Shown here: positions 21,401 to 33,183 of the stretch, one piece after another
Position numbering within the stretch: position 1 is the stretch's first letter
Layout of the letters: each line of letters starts with the position of its first letter
Assembly (NCBI GenBank): GCA_001600635.1
Contig: BCKL01000002.1
Location: forward strand, 50,458 to 114,457
Direction: 5' to 3'
From: Leucosporidium creatinivorum
Lineage: Eukaryota > Basidiomycota > Microbotryomycetes > Leucosporidiales > Leucosporidiaceae
DNA: 64,000 nucleotides
The notes under the pieces: generated by a model
The model's input: only the letters and a program-made list of their open reading frames with translations
Told to the model about the DNA's origin: nothing
Databases searched by the model: none
Made by a program: the position numbers and the translations under genes

Positions 21401-21833
21401 AGCCGGCGTCCAAGGCCGTAGCGATCCATGTAGCTCTGCGAGAGCAGTGGTCAGCTACTAGACACATCTTTAGGCTCCCAGCATGCGTGACTCACCGATA
21501 GTAGTTCCTCGAGTACAGACGAGCGAGCGGTTCCGGAGCGTGGAGCCCGAGCAGGGCGTCGCTGTTCTTGATGGCGTAGATTGCGGTGAGGGTCGAGACG
21601 ACAATCTGCCATGGTGTGAAGCGCGATAGAGCTCGGTTGAGCCTGCGAAAGAAGGGCAAAGGCGGGCCATCTCGATTTCCTCTGGCGACCCGGCTGATCC
21701 AAAACAGCAGGATGAGGAACACCTGAAATCATGTACTACATCAGCAGTCGCACGGGAAGCAAGAGTACTGCTTGAAGCTCACCTGCGACCTCCTCCAACT
21801 GGTGCTGGGCTTGCCGTACAGCTGGTCGAGCAT
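18425..21833 (-). CDS. hormone-sensitive-lipase-like alpha/beta hydrolase with long disordered tail
   Basis: Eleven exons from ATG 21833 to the stop at 18425 give about 926 residues. The hallmarks appear in order: oxyanion segment DLPGGGFICMGPEHHEERT (~aa 215), nucleophile elbow TGDSAGANIAAAM (~295), acid SCGERDPFVDD (~545) and histidine GGWSHGYLQM (~610). Between nucleophile and acid there is an unusually long charged insert of ~150 residues (DGDDEEEGVEREPRREED). After the histidine there is a ~300-residue Ser/Pro-rich tail. Residues ~18-40 (FLILLFWISRVA) form a probable membrane anchor. HSL-type enzymes hydrolyse acyl or sterol esters, often at the ER or lipid droplets. An upstream in-frame segment (PYKSTPLQQLPPL) runs to a possible acceptor near 21907, so a further 5' exon may exist. 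Confidence 0.82.
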
Positions 21834-22295
21834 CTCGTACGGCGAGGCGAGGCGGGCGAACGAACCGCTCAAAGGCGGGAGTTGCTGAAGCGGTGTGCTC
21901 TTGTAGGGGAGCTAGGGCGAGTGCGCGATGTACTGTAGGTGCTGTGAATGTGCTCTGCTACAAGCCTGCAGCGACGAGAAGGAAGGCTGAACGATGCGAA
22001 CGGAGGTCAAGAGCGAAACTTGCGCGTGAACGGCGAGACGGGCGGGGGCTGGGCCTTAACGACCGAGCAGTGAAGCGAGCCAGTGAGATGCTGTGCAGAG
22101 TTATGTGAAGCTCTTAAAGGAGCTCCTACGACTTTCGCGAACCTCTTACAGCGAAGCCTCCTGAGGGCACGCCTCTTCGCCGAGCAGCCATCTCCGAGCC
22201 TGTGCAGCAAAGCGATGTACACGAATACAGGGCTACAACTCGTACAGGAGCGGTCGACTATGTACACACCATCAAGCAATGTCCAAGCACCCGAA
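21834..22295. other. intergenic between lipase and seven-TM genes
   Basis: 462 bases. The right part is the 3' end of the seven-TM gene and the left part the leader of the lipase gene, possibly with an unassigned first exon around 22100-22190. Nothing else is seen. Confidence 0.4.
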
Positions 22296-24170
22296 TCATC
22301 CCCTAGCCACTCCAATCTCCTCAATCCCAAACTCCTTCGGCGCTCCACCTCCCTCGTGACCAACTGCCTTGCCAGCCTCCCTTCCAAAAGGGTGCGGCGC
22401 GCCCATACCCAGCTGAGCAGCCTTGGACTGAGTAGGGAAGATGGAAGGAGCCGTAGCGGACCTGCGCGACTGAGCTCGAGGAGGCGGGACGGGGAAAGGT
22501 GGGAGGGGAGGGTAGGAAAGGGAGCGACGACGAGCGGTTCGAGGAGGGGTTGTGGGAAGGAGGTGGTCTCTGGGAGAGGAAGGGTGAGGTTGGGGAGAGT
22601 AGGGCTGGGAAGGGGAGAGACGTCCGGTAGGAGGAGGAGGAGGGTAGCGGCCGAAGTCGACGCCGAACTGGAACGGCTGGGTCTGAGGCGAGAGAGCGGC
22701 GGTCGTCCAGTCTGGCGAGGTGGGACTTCCTTCGGCGGGAGGTTGCTTGATAGAGAGGGTCGAGTCGCTACCGATCGAGCCGAAAGGAGGGCGTCGAAGA
22801 GGTCCCGTCCTGCCCATGAACCATCCTCCCCCTCCTCCCTCCTCCGACGAGCCAAAGCTGAGGCTCTCGTGTCCATCCATAGACCCCAGAGGGGTACCCT
22901 TCCCACCCTTGAACATGCTGTGGAACCTCCTACGATCGTCGGTATCGGTCGACCAGCGTGAGGAAGGGTCGTCGAGGCCTTGCACCTGGATTTGCTCGCC
23001 CGTCGACGGCGACTTCTTGCCGAGAGTCGAAAGCTTGAGCATGCTGCTGCGAGTGTTGGTGGTGCTGATGGAAGTGCGCCTTTGAGGTGCGAGAAGGATG
23101 AGGAGGTATATGACCTGAGAGGAGAGCTCGGCGATGGTCAGCTCGAGGCTCGGCGCAAGCAGAAAGCGTCACCTACGATGAAAAGGTTCGTGATGGGGAT
23201 CCTCTGCGTGTCGAGAGGAAACCACATCAGCTCGTAATCGCTCTCGGGTACTCAGAATGACCCACGTAGAGCCAAACCCAGCTATGCTCGACGAACGAGG
23301 TAGCGACAACCAAGCTCTGCACCGAAACGACGAGGCCCATAGCGGAGAGGACAGGCTTGCTGGACGAAGCGCGGTAGAAGATGACGAGAGATGCGATGAG
23401 GACGAGCTGTAGCGAAGAGAGTCGTCAGCGTTCGAGTTGAGGCTGTCCGAGCGCTGCGCCGAACTCACCAAGGTGCAAGCTGCGCCAGCGAAACCCTCGA
23501 CTTGAACGTCCGCCTCGCTACCAATGTGGAGAATGATGCGCTGTATGACCCGAGGTCAGCTAGCGACCGGATAGACCTGCTCTGCAGCCCACCTTGTAGG
23601 TCGAGTTGACGCTGACCGCATCGCCGACGATAGCCATCGAAGCAGCTCCAACTGTGAACGCTGTTGTCGCTTTCGAGCCTCGGATGAGCCTTTGCTGGTG
23701 GATGTAGTAGATGATGTAGAGTTTGACGAGTAGGCGAGTTGCGAGGGCGCAGGAGAGGACGATGAAGAGGAGGAGAGAGGACGTCTCGGCTTCGACCAGG
23801 TGCTCGCTGTTGGAGGCGAGAAAGCAGCATCAACTTCGACGTAATCAACCAGGGTAGCTCAGGCGACCAGCTCACCAGACGAAGAAGAGCAAGGTCGTCG
23901 CTACGCTCTGGACGACCAGGAGAGCTGTGGCCTGTACAGCTCCACTCGGGGGTCAGCTCTGCCCCTCGCCATCACACTCCAGAGTCCCTTCAGCCAGCTT
24001 TAACTCACCAGTCCGCACTCCCAGCGCCCTACACCGCTTCCCGAGCTCCTCGACGACGCCGGCTGCCAGATCAAGATCGAGAAGAGGGCGAGGCAGATTC
24101 CCAGGAAGACGGCGGCGAGGAAGGTGCCTGCAGCTACGTAGTGCAGAGGATGCGAAGGCGGCGAGCTCAT
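22296..24170 (-). CDS. seven-transmembrane orphan protein with Pro/Ser-rich tail (L)
   Basis: Seven exons (24170-24009, 23931-23876, 23806-23593, 23540-23469, 23406-23266, 23203-23177, 23114-22296) give 496 residues. Seven hydrophobic helices can be followed: YVAAGTFLAAVFLGICLAL, ATALLVVQSVATTLLFFV, LLLFIVLSCALATRLLV, TTAFTVGAASMAIVGDAV, AACTLLVLIASLVIFY, VLSAMGLVVSVQSLVVA and ITNLFIVIYLLILL. The C-terminal ~240 residues are disordered, rich in Pro and Ser with SP sites, and cytosolic if the N-terminus is outside. This layout resembles the DUF6534-type or other 7-TM proteins frequent in basidiomycetes, but I cannot assign a Pfam family by eye. It could be a receptor or scaffold. The gene at 29022-31047 has the same plan. 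Confidence 0.7.
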
Positions 24171-24415
24171 CTTGAGGTGGTCGCGAGAGGAAGACGAGGT
24201 GGTGGCAGGAAGGAGAGAGGCGAGATCAGGTGGGCCGAGCCGTTGAGCTCTGCCCGAGCTGGATATCCAATCGGCGGTGTCATCCCAAAAGCTCGGCTGT
24301 AGGTCAAGCAGGTCCACCAGATCTTGACCGGCGCTTCCCACCTCTCAGCGCCGAGCTGCAGCGATACGGAACGAACAGAAAGGGGCTCCAAGTTACTCTG
24401 ACATCACCGAGCTGC

Positions 24416-27400
24416 TCAACCTCGCTTCAAGCGAGCCAACATGCTCCTAATCCTCTCCGCCACATCTCCCTCACCCTTCTCCCTCTCCAACTCCTCCCCA
24501 TCCTCATCCATCACCGTCCCCTGACTAACCCCTCCCTCCTCCTCCGCGCCGAGCCGCTCCTCCCTCTCGGCCTTCTCAACCTTCTCCTTCTCCTGATGCA
24601 GCGTCGCGAAATCCTGCATCGCTTCCACGAGACGCTGCTTGGCTTCGGGGTCGGCGGAGAGGGCTGAGGTGACGATGTCTTGGTTCGGAGGGTTGTCGAG
24701 CATGAGAAGGCCGAGGAGGATGCCCGAGTAGCCGTTGACGAAGGCGCGGTTGACCTGTCAGCGATCCGTCGAGGTTAGCGAAAGGCTTGAGAGATATGAG
24801 GGGAGAGGAAGCGAACCTCGTTGGGACTGTCCTCGAGTGGGTCGAGGTAGAGGGCCGTCAAGCGAAGGATGGCACTCGTTCGACCGGCGCAGTGGCACGT
24901 TCGTACGCACTTGCGATGCTCTTTGCAGTTGGGGTCGCTGACTGTTAAGCCGAGGGAGAGAGAGAAGTCAGCTTCTGGTCAATGAGAGAGCGAAGAGATG
25001 ATCGCCGAAACTCACGCGTCTCCCTCAGCAAGTTCTTAGTCTCCTCCACCGACTCGACGAGGTTGGTCAAAACGCCGAGCGCCAGACAGAGCAAGTCGAA
25101 CCTCGCGTCCTGCCTCGCCTGCTTCTTCCCCTGCGCCTCCACCCCCTTCATCTCGCCCTCCCCATCCTCCTCCTCCATCTCACTCTCCGCCTCCTCCGGC
25201 GCAGGGCTACTGACCTCCCTGAACCTCGCTCCAACGGCCTCATCCCCCGACCTCGCAGCGACGATGAGCTTGATAAGCACAGAAGTGACGCCGGGCACCT
25301 CAGCGACAAGAGGGCACCACTCGGGATCGTTGGTGGTCATGTCGATGAGCATCCTCAGTCCGCTGAGTAGGCAATCCATCGCTGCTGAGGCGGTGGCTTT
25401 CCTTTGCTCCTCGGGGATGAGGGATTGGGAGTCGGGCTCGAGGGCGAGGATGTGAGAGGCGTGGATGAGGTGGATGAGGGAGGGCGCGAGGGCGGCGGAG
25501 TGGGAAGTGAGGATCGAGTTGGCGTAGGGTGTGGCTGAGGTGCTGGCTTCAAAGACGTGGAGGCAGAGGTCGATGAAGCGGAGGTTGATGGAGCCGTCTG
25601 GAGGGAGGAGAGCCTGCGAAGAGAGGAAAGTCAGCCATGGAGTCGAGAGGGCGAGTCGAGCGCAACGCACCAAGCCGCTTTCGTAGCGTGTCACCCGAGC
25701 GTCTATCCCTTTAGTCTCGGCTACCAGAGCAGCTACGACGGCGTCGAGAGCGCCTGACGTGCAGAGTAGGTGCTGAGGCCGGAAGATGGCGCGCGGGGAG
25801 AGGGAGGAGATGATGGAGATGGCGAGGAGGCTCAGAGAGCGGAGGTTAGTCTATAGAATGGAATAAAAGGCGTCAGCAGACCTGCAGCGGCGAGCGAGGT
25901 TGGTGCTAAAGGACTCACCGGCAGCGAGCTGCCCTCGAGAAGCTCGGCTTGATCGATGACCTCGCGCAGAGTGAGGAGCTGTCGAGAATCGAGGGTGTCA
26001 GCTAGAGCGCTATAGTCTGAGGAGGCACCACTCACCGTCCTCACATCCCCCTTGCTCAACCCCTTGACCTCCTTCGCCCCGATCTCCTCTCCCGCCCAGC
26101 TCCTACTCAGCATCGCACCCAGAACATTCAGCACATCGCACGTAGGCTCGTCGTAGATCGCCTCATCGTCGACGCGGGCTCCTGAGACAGTAGAGCCGAA
26201 GGTCGAGGTGGTGATGCGACAGAGGGCCTCGGCGATGCGCTGATCGCGAGCGAGGACGGCGACGAGGAAGGCGAGGGCGGGGTCGAGGACCTGTTGCAGA
26301 AGAAAAGTTCAGCAATCGTGGGTGGTCACACGTTGCGTGTAGACGCAGGAACGCACTCGGTCTCCCTCTCCAGCCTCAGCCTTGCGAAACTCGGTGTACG
26401 CCCGCTCGTCGAACCCTGAAGCCTTGAGCCTTCGTACAAAATCCTTGCTGAGCATCTTGCGAAGGACCTCGATGGCGCTGGAACCCGAACGCCAATGATC
26501 AGCTTCCCTCTGCATCGCCTGGGATAGCCGTGAGCAAGAACTCACGTCGCCCTCCTCCCTCCCAAGCTCTCTCCACTCTGCAACCCCTCAACCAAATAAT
26601 TAAACTCGTCCACAAACCTCGAATTCTCCCCCTTAGCCCTGAGCTGTGTAATACTCTTCAGCACGCTCGGTCCCTGACTCTCCTCCTCCATCTCCTCCTC
26701 ATCAACGCCCAACGCCGTGCGCATAGCCGCGTATGATCGACGCTCTTGTGGTGGTCGAGGGAGGGTCGGAAGGAGGAGTTTGCGCGCGCTGCTGTGAGGA
26801 TGAGCAGAGGCGGAGGCGGGGGAGCTGCGAGAGGTGGTTGGGGCGGGCGCTGGAGTTGCTGGAACCCCGCCAACGCCGGCGGGGGGGCCAGCGTAGATCC
26901 TCTCCTCCTCTACATCCCGCTTGAAGCTCCTTGCTCCTCCATACGTCTTCCTCGCTCCTCCTACACCTCTCGGGCCAAGCGCCGAAGCGTCGACTGCGCC
27001 CGCCGAGGCGTTCATCGAGGCCATAGTATTGTTACGGCTGAGGGGACGGCTGCTAGGTTTGATGGGTGTCGGAGGACGAGAGGGAGAGCCGATTTGGGGG
27101 AAGGAGGAGGAGGCGCCGAGTGGGCGTGCGGGGGAGGCGGGACGGGAGGATTGGGAGATGGGCGAGAGGTTCGGTTGCGAGTGAGGGCGTTCGGGGGAGG
27201 AGTTGGTCGAGCTGGCGCGGGAGAAGGAGCCTGTGGAACGAAGAAGGGGTGAGCACAAGCCCGAGGCAGAGACTCGATCGAGCTCACCTGGACTCTTTGC
27301 TCGGTCGGTCGAACGACCAGTCATAGCTGCTACCGCACTCTTCGTCCTCTTGACTCCCGGCTTCGTCGGCACCGTAGGCTGAAGGCTGCTCCCACTAGCC

Positions 27401-28452
27401 TCTCCCGCCTTGAACAGCTCGAAGACCTTGCTGAGGTCCTTGGCTGGGCTCTTGAGCGGTGAAGGCGAGGCAGGACGACTGCCGGGGCCTGAGACGGATG
27501 GCTCGGGCGTTCGAGGTCGTTGCTGACCCGGCGATGAAGGCGTAGCAGGGTGCAGCTTGACGGCGGTGGTGGTTTTGGAGGTCGGCGAGCTGGCGGCGCC
27601 GGCGAGGGGAGCTGAGGGCACGACTGGAGGAGGGGCCGGGCGAGCCTGACTAGCTGAAGGAACAGTTTCGGGTACAGAGGGCCGTGTGCGAGCTCGCTTC
27701 CGCCGTGGAGGCGAATCGGGAACCTCGAGCTCGGTCGAAGCGGCGGTCTTGCTCGCCGGCGGTGCTGCTGCTGGGGACGGAGCGGCGACCGCTGGAGGTG
27801 GGTCGACGTCCATAGGGTGATCGCGTGGTTTGAGAGGTGAAGGCTGCTTCGGCTTGACGGGAGAAGCGCGAGTACGAGAAGGAGGAGGGGTCGTCCGGGT
27901 CGAAGTCGAAGCGAGGGACGTTCGAGCCCGTTTCGGCGGCGAGGGGGAGGATACAGCAGCTTCGACTGTAGGATTGGGTGCTGATGTCCTCCTTGTTGGC
28001 CTGGACGATCCTGCGCTGCTCCGCTTGGCCGCCATCGCCGTCTCCTCGTCCCAGTCCGTTGCCGCTCCAGCTTTCGTTCCTGCTGCTGCAGCCTTTGAGC
28101 TGGACGCCTCTGTTGCCCCTGATGCCCTCCGCGCCGCCATCGACTTGACTACAGAACCGCTCGAGGCTCTAGGATTCGAGATGCCAGAGCTTGTTTGAGC
28201 GCGTCGAGTTGGCGGGGCCGCTGTAGGCGACTCCTTGGCCTTTCCCTTACCCTTGTCGGCTGCAGGCGCTGTAGTCGATTTGCTCAAGAGCGAAGCAGCG
28301 ACGGCATCGTCCGAGTCCGAGTCTGAGCTGGCGGAGAGCGCTGGGCGAGCTGAAGGTGATGGGAGCGTCGAGGAGCGCCTGGCGGCCTTCTTGCCGTACA
28401 GTTTACTGTTGGTAGGTCGTCGCTGAAAAGGTACATCGCCCGGTCGGCTCAT
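24416..28452 (-). CDS. wpl1: WAPL cohesin release factor homologue
   Basis: Nine exons give ~1175 residues. The N-terminal ~600 residues are low-complexity (Ser, Pro, Ala, basic patches). Then comes the WAPL region: YGGARSFKRDVEEERIY, VLKSITQLRAKGENSRFVDE, FNYLVEGLQSG and IEVLRKMLSKDFVRRLKASG, followed by helical repeats to the C-terminus. There is a Cys/His stretch (NCKEHRKCVRTCHCAG) and a terminal segment NRAFVNGYSGILLGLLML of the kind that ends WAPL proteins. WAPL binds Pds5 and cohesin and opens the Smc3-Scc1 gate to release cohesin from chromatin. The start at 28452 (MSRPGDVPFQRR) is the first ATG giving no extra domain, although the frame extends upstream. A 57-nt intron (27231-27287) is a multiple of three and could be retained without frameshift. 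Confidence 0.8.
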
Positions 28453-29021
28453 CGCTGCAGGAGAGTGTGGTGGCAAGAGGGAGAAAGGGCTGACAGAGAC
28501 GGCGAACGAGATGGGTTTGAAGAGCTCCTCTGCTGCAGGACGTCTGACAGCGTATCGTCTCTCCTCAGAGCTACTGAGGTCTGTCACAGCGGCTCTGCTC
28601 CTCTTCGACAAGTCCGCCGAACTCCGACCCCCTCCTAGCTCGGCGATGGTAGGTCCAGCTCGGCGAAGGCGTGGAAGCGCTGCAATTGACCTCAGAATGA
28701 CTAGTAATATCTCCGATAGATTGCTGTACCTCATCTGAAACGCGAGACCTACTAGTCGTCAAGCGGAGCGCTCACTCGGCGGTCTCGACCTCTCGCTTCT
28801 CCTCCCTCGATCCACTCACAGCAGCCGGCCTGCTCTTGCACTCACTCGCTCCGACTATACAGCTACACACACTCTTTACTCGCTATTTCCTTCACTCGTA
28901 ACTCGCCTACAACCTCCTACGCCGGGCTGCAGCGCACTGAATTAGCCTCGCCCGAGCGGCCTTCGTTCTGTAGCTCGTCTTTGACGCTTCTCGTCGTCTG
29001 CGCTCAGAGCCACACACTACT
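28453..29021. promoter_or_regulatory. divergent promoter region, WAPL (-) / seven-TM (+)
   Basis: 569 bases between divergent genes. It includes TCTCGCTTCTCCTCCC pyrimidine runs and an ACTATACAGC TATA-like word near 28853. No other gene is seen. Confidence 0.4.
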
Positions 29022-31047
29022 ATGAGCTCCCCCGACAGCCCTCCTGCAGCCAAACCCGACTGGTTTTCGCTCGCCAACCTCGTTTCGACGCTGCTGCTCG
29101 GGAGCTCGCTGGTCCTCGTGGCGCAGATTACGGTCTCGCGGTGGGGCAGGGAAGCGGTAAAGAGGAGGGACAGACAAGTAGTGAGTCTTTGTCTGCTCTC
29201 CTGCTCGTTGCCGGGCTCAAGGGGGCTGTAGGCGATCGGAGCTGACTCGGCTTCCACGCTGCTGCCCCAGATCCTGCTTCTTACGGCGGTTCGACTGGGC
29301 AACACAGCTCTCAACGCCTTCCTGAGGTATCTAGTATCGTTTCAAACACCATATCAACGGCTAACAACCCTGAGCGACCCACAGCGACCGCACCTCCACC
29401 CGCTCCCCCTCCCTCCTCTTCGCAACCCGCTGTCTCGCCGGCGTCACACGCACCGCCGTCCTCCTCTTCCTCGTCCAGCACATCTCGAGCATGGCGGTCC
29501 TTCGCTTCAAGTGGCAAGCAGTCTTTGCAAGTAGTATGGCCGCGCTCGTTGCTTTCGCCGGCGGTCTCCCGATCTGGGCGGGGTGGCAAGTGAGCTGCAC
29601 GAGGAGACGTAGAGGGGAGCAGGGGAAGCTGATCTTGTTATCCGATAGATGATCATGCAAGGCCAAGGAGAGGAGATGATTGTTGAGCTGGAGGGACTCG
29701 CTGGAGTCGCTGCCGCAGCGGTGAGCTATCGCCGAGCTGGCTTCTCCTCTGCTCAGCGTGCATCGAGCTGAGATCTTGAGTTCGCAGATCGTCCTACTCG
29801 TTTTCACCGTGGTCCTCTTCCGTGCTGCGGCTAGCAAGCTCGTCTACATGTCGATGGCGACGCTGCTCGTTCTGCAAGGCGCCGAGTCGCCGTTCTGGAC
29901 GGTCCAGGATGATTGGACTTGGGTGTTGGTGAGTGAACAGAGGGTCATCGAAGTTATGAGACTTATAGACTGACCTCGACTACTTCGCTTCCCAGTCTCT
30001 ACCGCTCGGCAACGCCTACCTCGTGAGCGCTTTCTCGCCGAGCTCTCCAACTGGCCGAAGCTGACAATGTGCTCTCTCCTATAGCTGGTGCTCCTACTCG
30101 TCACTCTCCCACCGATATCTTCTGCACCTATTCCACTTCCCTCCTTCCCCACCATCGACACCTACACCACCCGTCCCTCGCCCAAGTGCTCTCCTCGCTC
30201 CAAAACGGCGACCCTCCCCTCCGCGTCTCCTCCTTTACAAGAGCAAGAAGGACTCTCCACTCTCCACTCTCGCTGGTCGATCGAAACGGACAAGAAGAAG
30301 GGACTCAAGACGATCCTCAAGAATGCTACGCCGGCTGCGAGACGAGGAGGACATCGCCGAGGGGGTGCTGGAGGGGAGAGTGCGGTGGTCATGCTTGACT
30401 TGCAGGGACTGGAGGAGGCGCAGCAAGAGAGGGTACACTTTGCTCCTCCGGCCCAGTCGGAGGCATACCCTCAGAAGCAGCAGCCTGCGCCCCTCGCGCC
30501 GAAACCATCCTTTCGCTCCCTCCTTCGTTCGCCCTCCGCCACCGTCGCTGCCAGTCTCGCTCCTTCGCCCGCCTCCTCCTTCTCATCGGATGGCGCTACC
30601 GCTTTCCCGCCCTCTCAGCCTCAAGCTCAGCCACATGTCCACCCTCAGCAGCACCGAGCCCCGCCATCCCGCTCGCAGACCTACCCTCCAATGCCACTCC
30701 TGCCTACCCCACCTCCTCTCGCGCCTCCTCTTCCGACCCAGCAGCACCAGAACTATCATTTCCCTCGGCACCCCACGCTCGAAGACATCTCAAGCAGCCT
30801 CTACACCAGCAACGCCTCCCACCCTCAGCCTCGCAACCAGCTCTACCCCGCTCCTCCACCAACCCGTCTCCTCAACCCCTACTCACCTGTCCTTCCCTAC
30901 CTCACTCCCGCGTCCGGAGATGAAAGATCAGGAGCAGCAGGAGCAGACCTCGATCGAGCAGCTTCCTCGGCGTCGAGTTTGATTGATCCTGCGGTGCAGA
31001 GTCGGCAGAAGGGGAGGAAGAAGGTCGCTTGGAAGAGGCCTGAGTGA
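29022..31047 (+). CDS. seven-transmembrane orphan protein with Pro/Ser-rich tail (N)
   Basis: The start is ATG 29022, with exons ~29022-29180, 29271-29326, 29385-29589 and further short exons; the last exon runs to the TGA at 31045-31047. Helices seen: FSLANLVSTLLLGSSLVLVA, ILLLTAVRLGNTALNAFL, LAGVTRTAVLLFLVQHI, AVFASSMAALVAFAGGLPI, AGVAAAAIVLLVFTVVLF, LVYMSMATLLVLQG and LLVLLLVTLPP. A ~300-residue tail rich in Pro, Gln and Ser follows, with the basic segment KKKGLKTILKNATPAARRG. The count, loop lengths and tail match the gene at 22296-24170, although identity is too low to see duplication. It is divergent from WAPL. Function is unknown; a receptor-like role is only a guess. Some acceptor choices in the middle are uncertain. 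Confidence 0.65.
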
Positions 31048-31339
31048 AGGAAGGGACGAATCTTGGTTCAGTGTGTATTCAAGACGCTTGCTATCGTGAT
31101 CGGACGTACTGGTGGACGCTCAAGAGGGAGGAGCAAGCCGAGAGCTATCGCCTAGCTTCGCTGTCGGACTCGGCGTCTAGGCGAGATCAGCAGAGCTGTG
31201 CGCACCTCATCCGAACCCTCAATGCGCTCAGTAGTAGTCTTCTATCGGCGTCACGAAATGCCGCTCGGAGCCAACTCGCGCATCTTCACGCGCCGAGCTC
31301 TCAGAGCAGGCTTGCTTTCCCGCCTCACAACACATCACC

Positions 31340-31894
31340 ATGAGCTCCGCTGGCCTCACTCCATCGCAGAAGTGTGATGTACTGCTCGACATGATGAAGC
31401 AGATGGTCGGCCAGCTGCCTGAAATTCACGCAGCGTTGGATGGTATCAGCGACACGCTCGCCTATATGCACGCTCACCAGCCCCGGAGGCGTCAGCTCTA
31501 GAGACAGGATGATCTACTCGCAGCTCAACGCTCAAGGAAGGGTGAGTAACAGGTTTGTCAATCATGCTGCTCCGCTGATCCCTTGGCACTGCTCGCAGAG
31601 GAAGAACATCCGCCTGCGCCGAGCAGGGTTGAGTGAGCTCGTGGTCGTTCCTTCGCCGTTCACAGGACAATCTAGTCCTCCGGTGAGGCTCCAGAGCGTT
31701 ACTTTAGGCTTAATTTGTGCTCACCTGCACTTCTGCCTCCGTCGCAGAGGCTTCGACCGCTCCGAAACGTCGCCGATGTGCTTGCTTTGCGGGCGTGGCA
31801 GGTCCAGCGCTGGTTGGAGTTCTACAACCTTCAGGTTGTGGCGGTGGAAGGAACTGGAAAGAGAGCGCTGTTGAAGTATCTGAGGTCGCTGTGA
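31340..31894 (+). CDS. small protein with a Mug135-like C-terminal block (exon joins uncertain)
   Basis: ATG 31340 opens a helical 35-residue segment (SPSQ-type start, then KCDVLLDMMKQMVGQLPEIH). A second segment reads SSRDRMIYSQLNAQGR. After an intron (31539-31599) it continues RKNIRLRRAGLSELVVVP and SPFTGQSSPP. After another intron (~31682-31746) comes LRPLRNVADVLALRAWQVQR, then WLEFYNLQ, ending KRALLKYLRSL with TGA at 31892. The pattern 'VPF...LPPLR...L.ALT..Q...(L/Y).FY.L...KR..L...(L/I)G' is one I associate with small fungal Mug135-like proteins. The join between the first and second segments needs a frame change that no strong splice pair explains. The gene may contain an unrecognised intron or a sequence error. 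Confidence in a real gene is moderate; the family call is tentative. Confidence 0.4.
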
Positions 31895-32153
31895 TGGAAG
31901 CTTTCGCTCGACCCTTCTCCCGAGCATGCTTCGGCGATCACGACCGAAAGGCTGGCTGGTGGCACAGCGGTGTGCAGGCAGTCTCTGCTACAAGCGAGCT
32001 CCTGTTCAACAGCAAAACGAGTCAGGAGAGCATCTGGCGCGAGCAACACGCTCCAAATCCCTCGTCCGTCCGCTTCTCGGCGTTCGTCTTTCAACCTCAA
32101 CGTCTCGTCGCTCTGTCTCTTGCCTCTTCTTCCACCACTTTCCATCTCCAAGG

Positions 32154-32876
32154 ATGCTCTCACGATTCTCGACTCTCACCCGCCGTGCTCTCGTACACCG
32201 GCAACATGCATTCGCTGCACGGGCCAACTCCTCGCTCACTGCCGTTGAGGAGCCCGTCACCGACTCGCTGGAGCTATACCTCTTCTGACCGACTGCTCAA
32301 GTGGTGGAACTAGGAGGAGGACCTCTGGCTGCTATCGAAGACGCCGTAGAAGCTCTCAGTCCTGTAAGATTCTACCGTCGAGCTCTTCATTGTGCCCCTC
32401 GAGCTGACCTCTTCTTCTCGCTCTCACCTCGCGCCGTAACAAAGCTCAATTTTCCCCACTACATCGTCATCACCAGTCCTCGCATCACCCTGGAGCTCAC
32501 CCACACTCCCTGGCTCGCTGGCGGCCGTCGCTTCGATCTCCTCGCTTCGGACCAGCAGAATGGGTTCACTCGCGAGGAGCTGATGAGGCTTATTGCGGGA
32601 GTCTATGAAGGTGAATGGGCCCTTGCAAGGCAGTGGAGGGAGGTGGATGATGCGGAGAGGGCGGGGAAGTGGAGGGTACGTCTCGGCGATGGCGGTTCTT
32701 CCTTGCGATTCGGACGGTGGCTGATTCTCGAGCTTCCACAGAACATCTTAAAGGCGCAGAAGCCGATTCCCGACGTCTCCATATCCATGTTCGAGTCCCT
32801 GCGCCTCGATTCGAGTGCCGAGTACGATCCCCAGTCGAGGGTGTTGAGGCCGAGGGTGGTGTTGGAGGTGGAGTGA
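32154..32876 (+). CDS. unknown protein with mitochondrial-type presequence
   Basis: ATG 32154 starts a basic, acid-free leader (LSRFSTLTRRALVHRQHAF, then AARANSS), typical of mitochondrial import. The body, in the same frame, reads VELGGGPLAAIEDAVEAL, then after a likely 81-nt intron LNFPHYIVITSPRITLELTH, EELMRLIAGVYEGEWALARQ and, after a 66-nt intron (GTACGT...CACAG), ILKAQKPIPDVSISMFESLR to the TGA at 32876. An in-frame TGA at 32286-32288 separates leader and body. A branch-like CTGAC and a possible AAG acceptor just after it suggest an intron whose donor I could not fix. No known domain is recognised. Confidence 0.45.
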
Positions 32877-33183
32877 GGGGTTAAGAGGTCGGAGAGCAAC
32901 GTTGATTGATGAAGATGCAGTGCAGAGTAATTCGCCGGCTACTCTGGAGCTGAAACAGCAGTGAGCGTGGCGCGGTAGGCGGCGCTTTCTCGACCGAGCT
33001 CGCCGAGTAGCGACTAGATGCCTTCGCCTCGCTCGTAAGCCCTCGAGCAGGAATATTCAGTAAGCAATACAGACGCTTCTATCGAGGTCGCCATTCTATG
33101 GAGCTTTTGACTGCGTGAAGTGGGCTTGACAGCGATGGTCAGCGAGCGCCTCTACGCCTCGGAAGAAGCCAGTAGCTCACCTT
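32877..33183. other. intergenic, holds the 3'-UTR intron of paralogue Q
   Basis: About 307 bases between convergent genes. The part next to 33183 contains the donor (GTGAGC on the minus strand) that follows the stop of paralogue Q. No other feature is seen. Confidence 0.45.

Noticed and set aside
27231-27287. WAPL segment read through as coding
   Set aside because: It is a 57-nt in-frame stretch with perfect intron ends; treated as an intron, although retention would not break the frame.
26746-28198. Several open plus-strand frames over the WAPL gene
   Set aside because: Antisense of the low-complexity N-terminal region; no start context, domains or splice sites.
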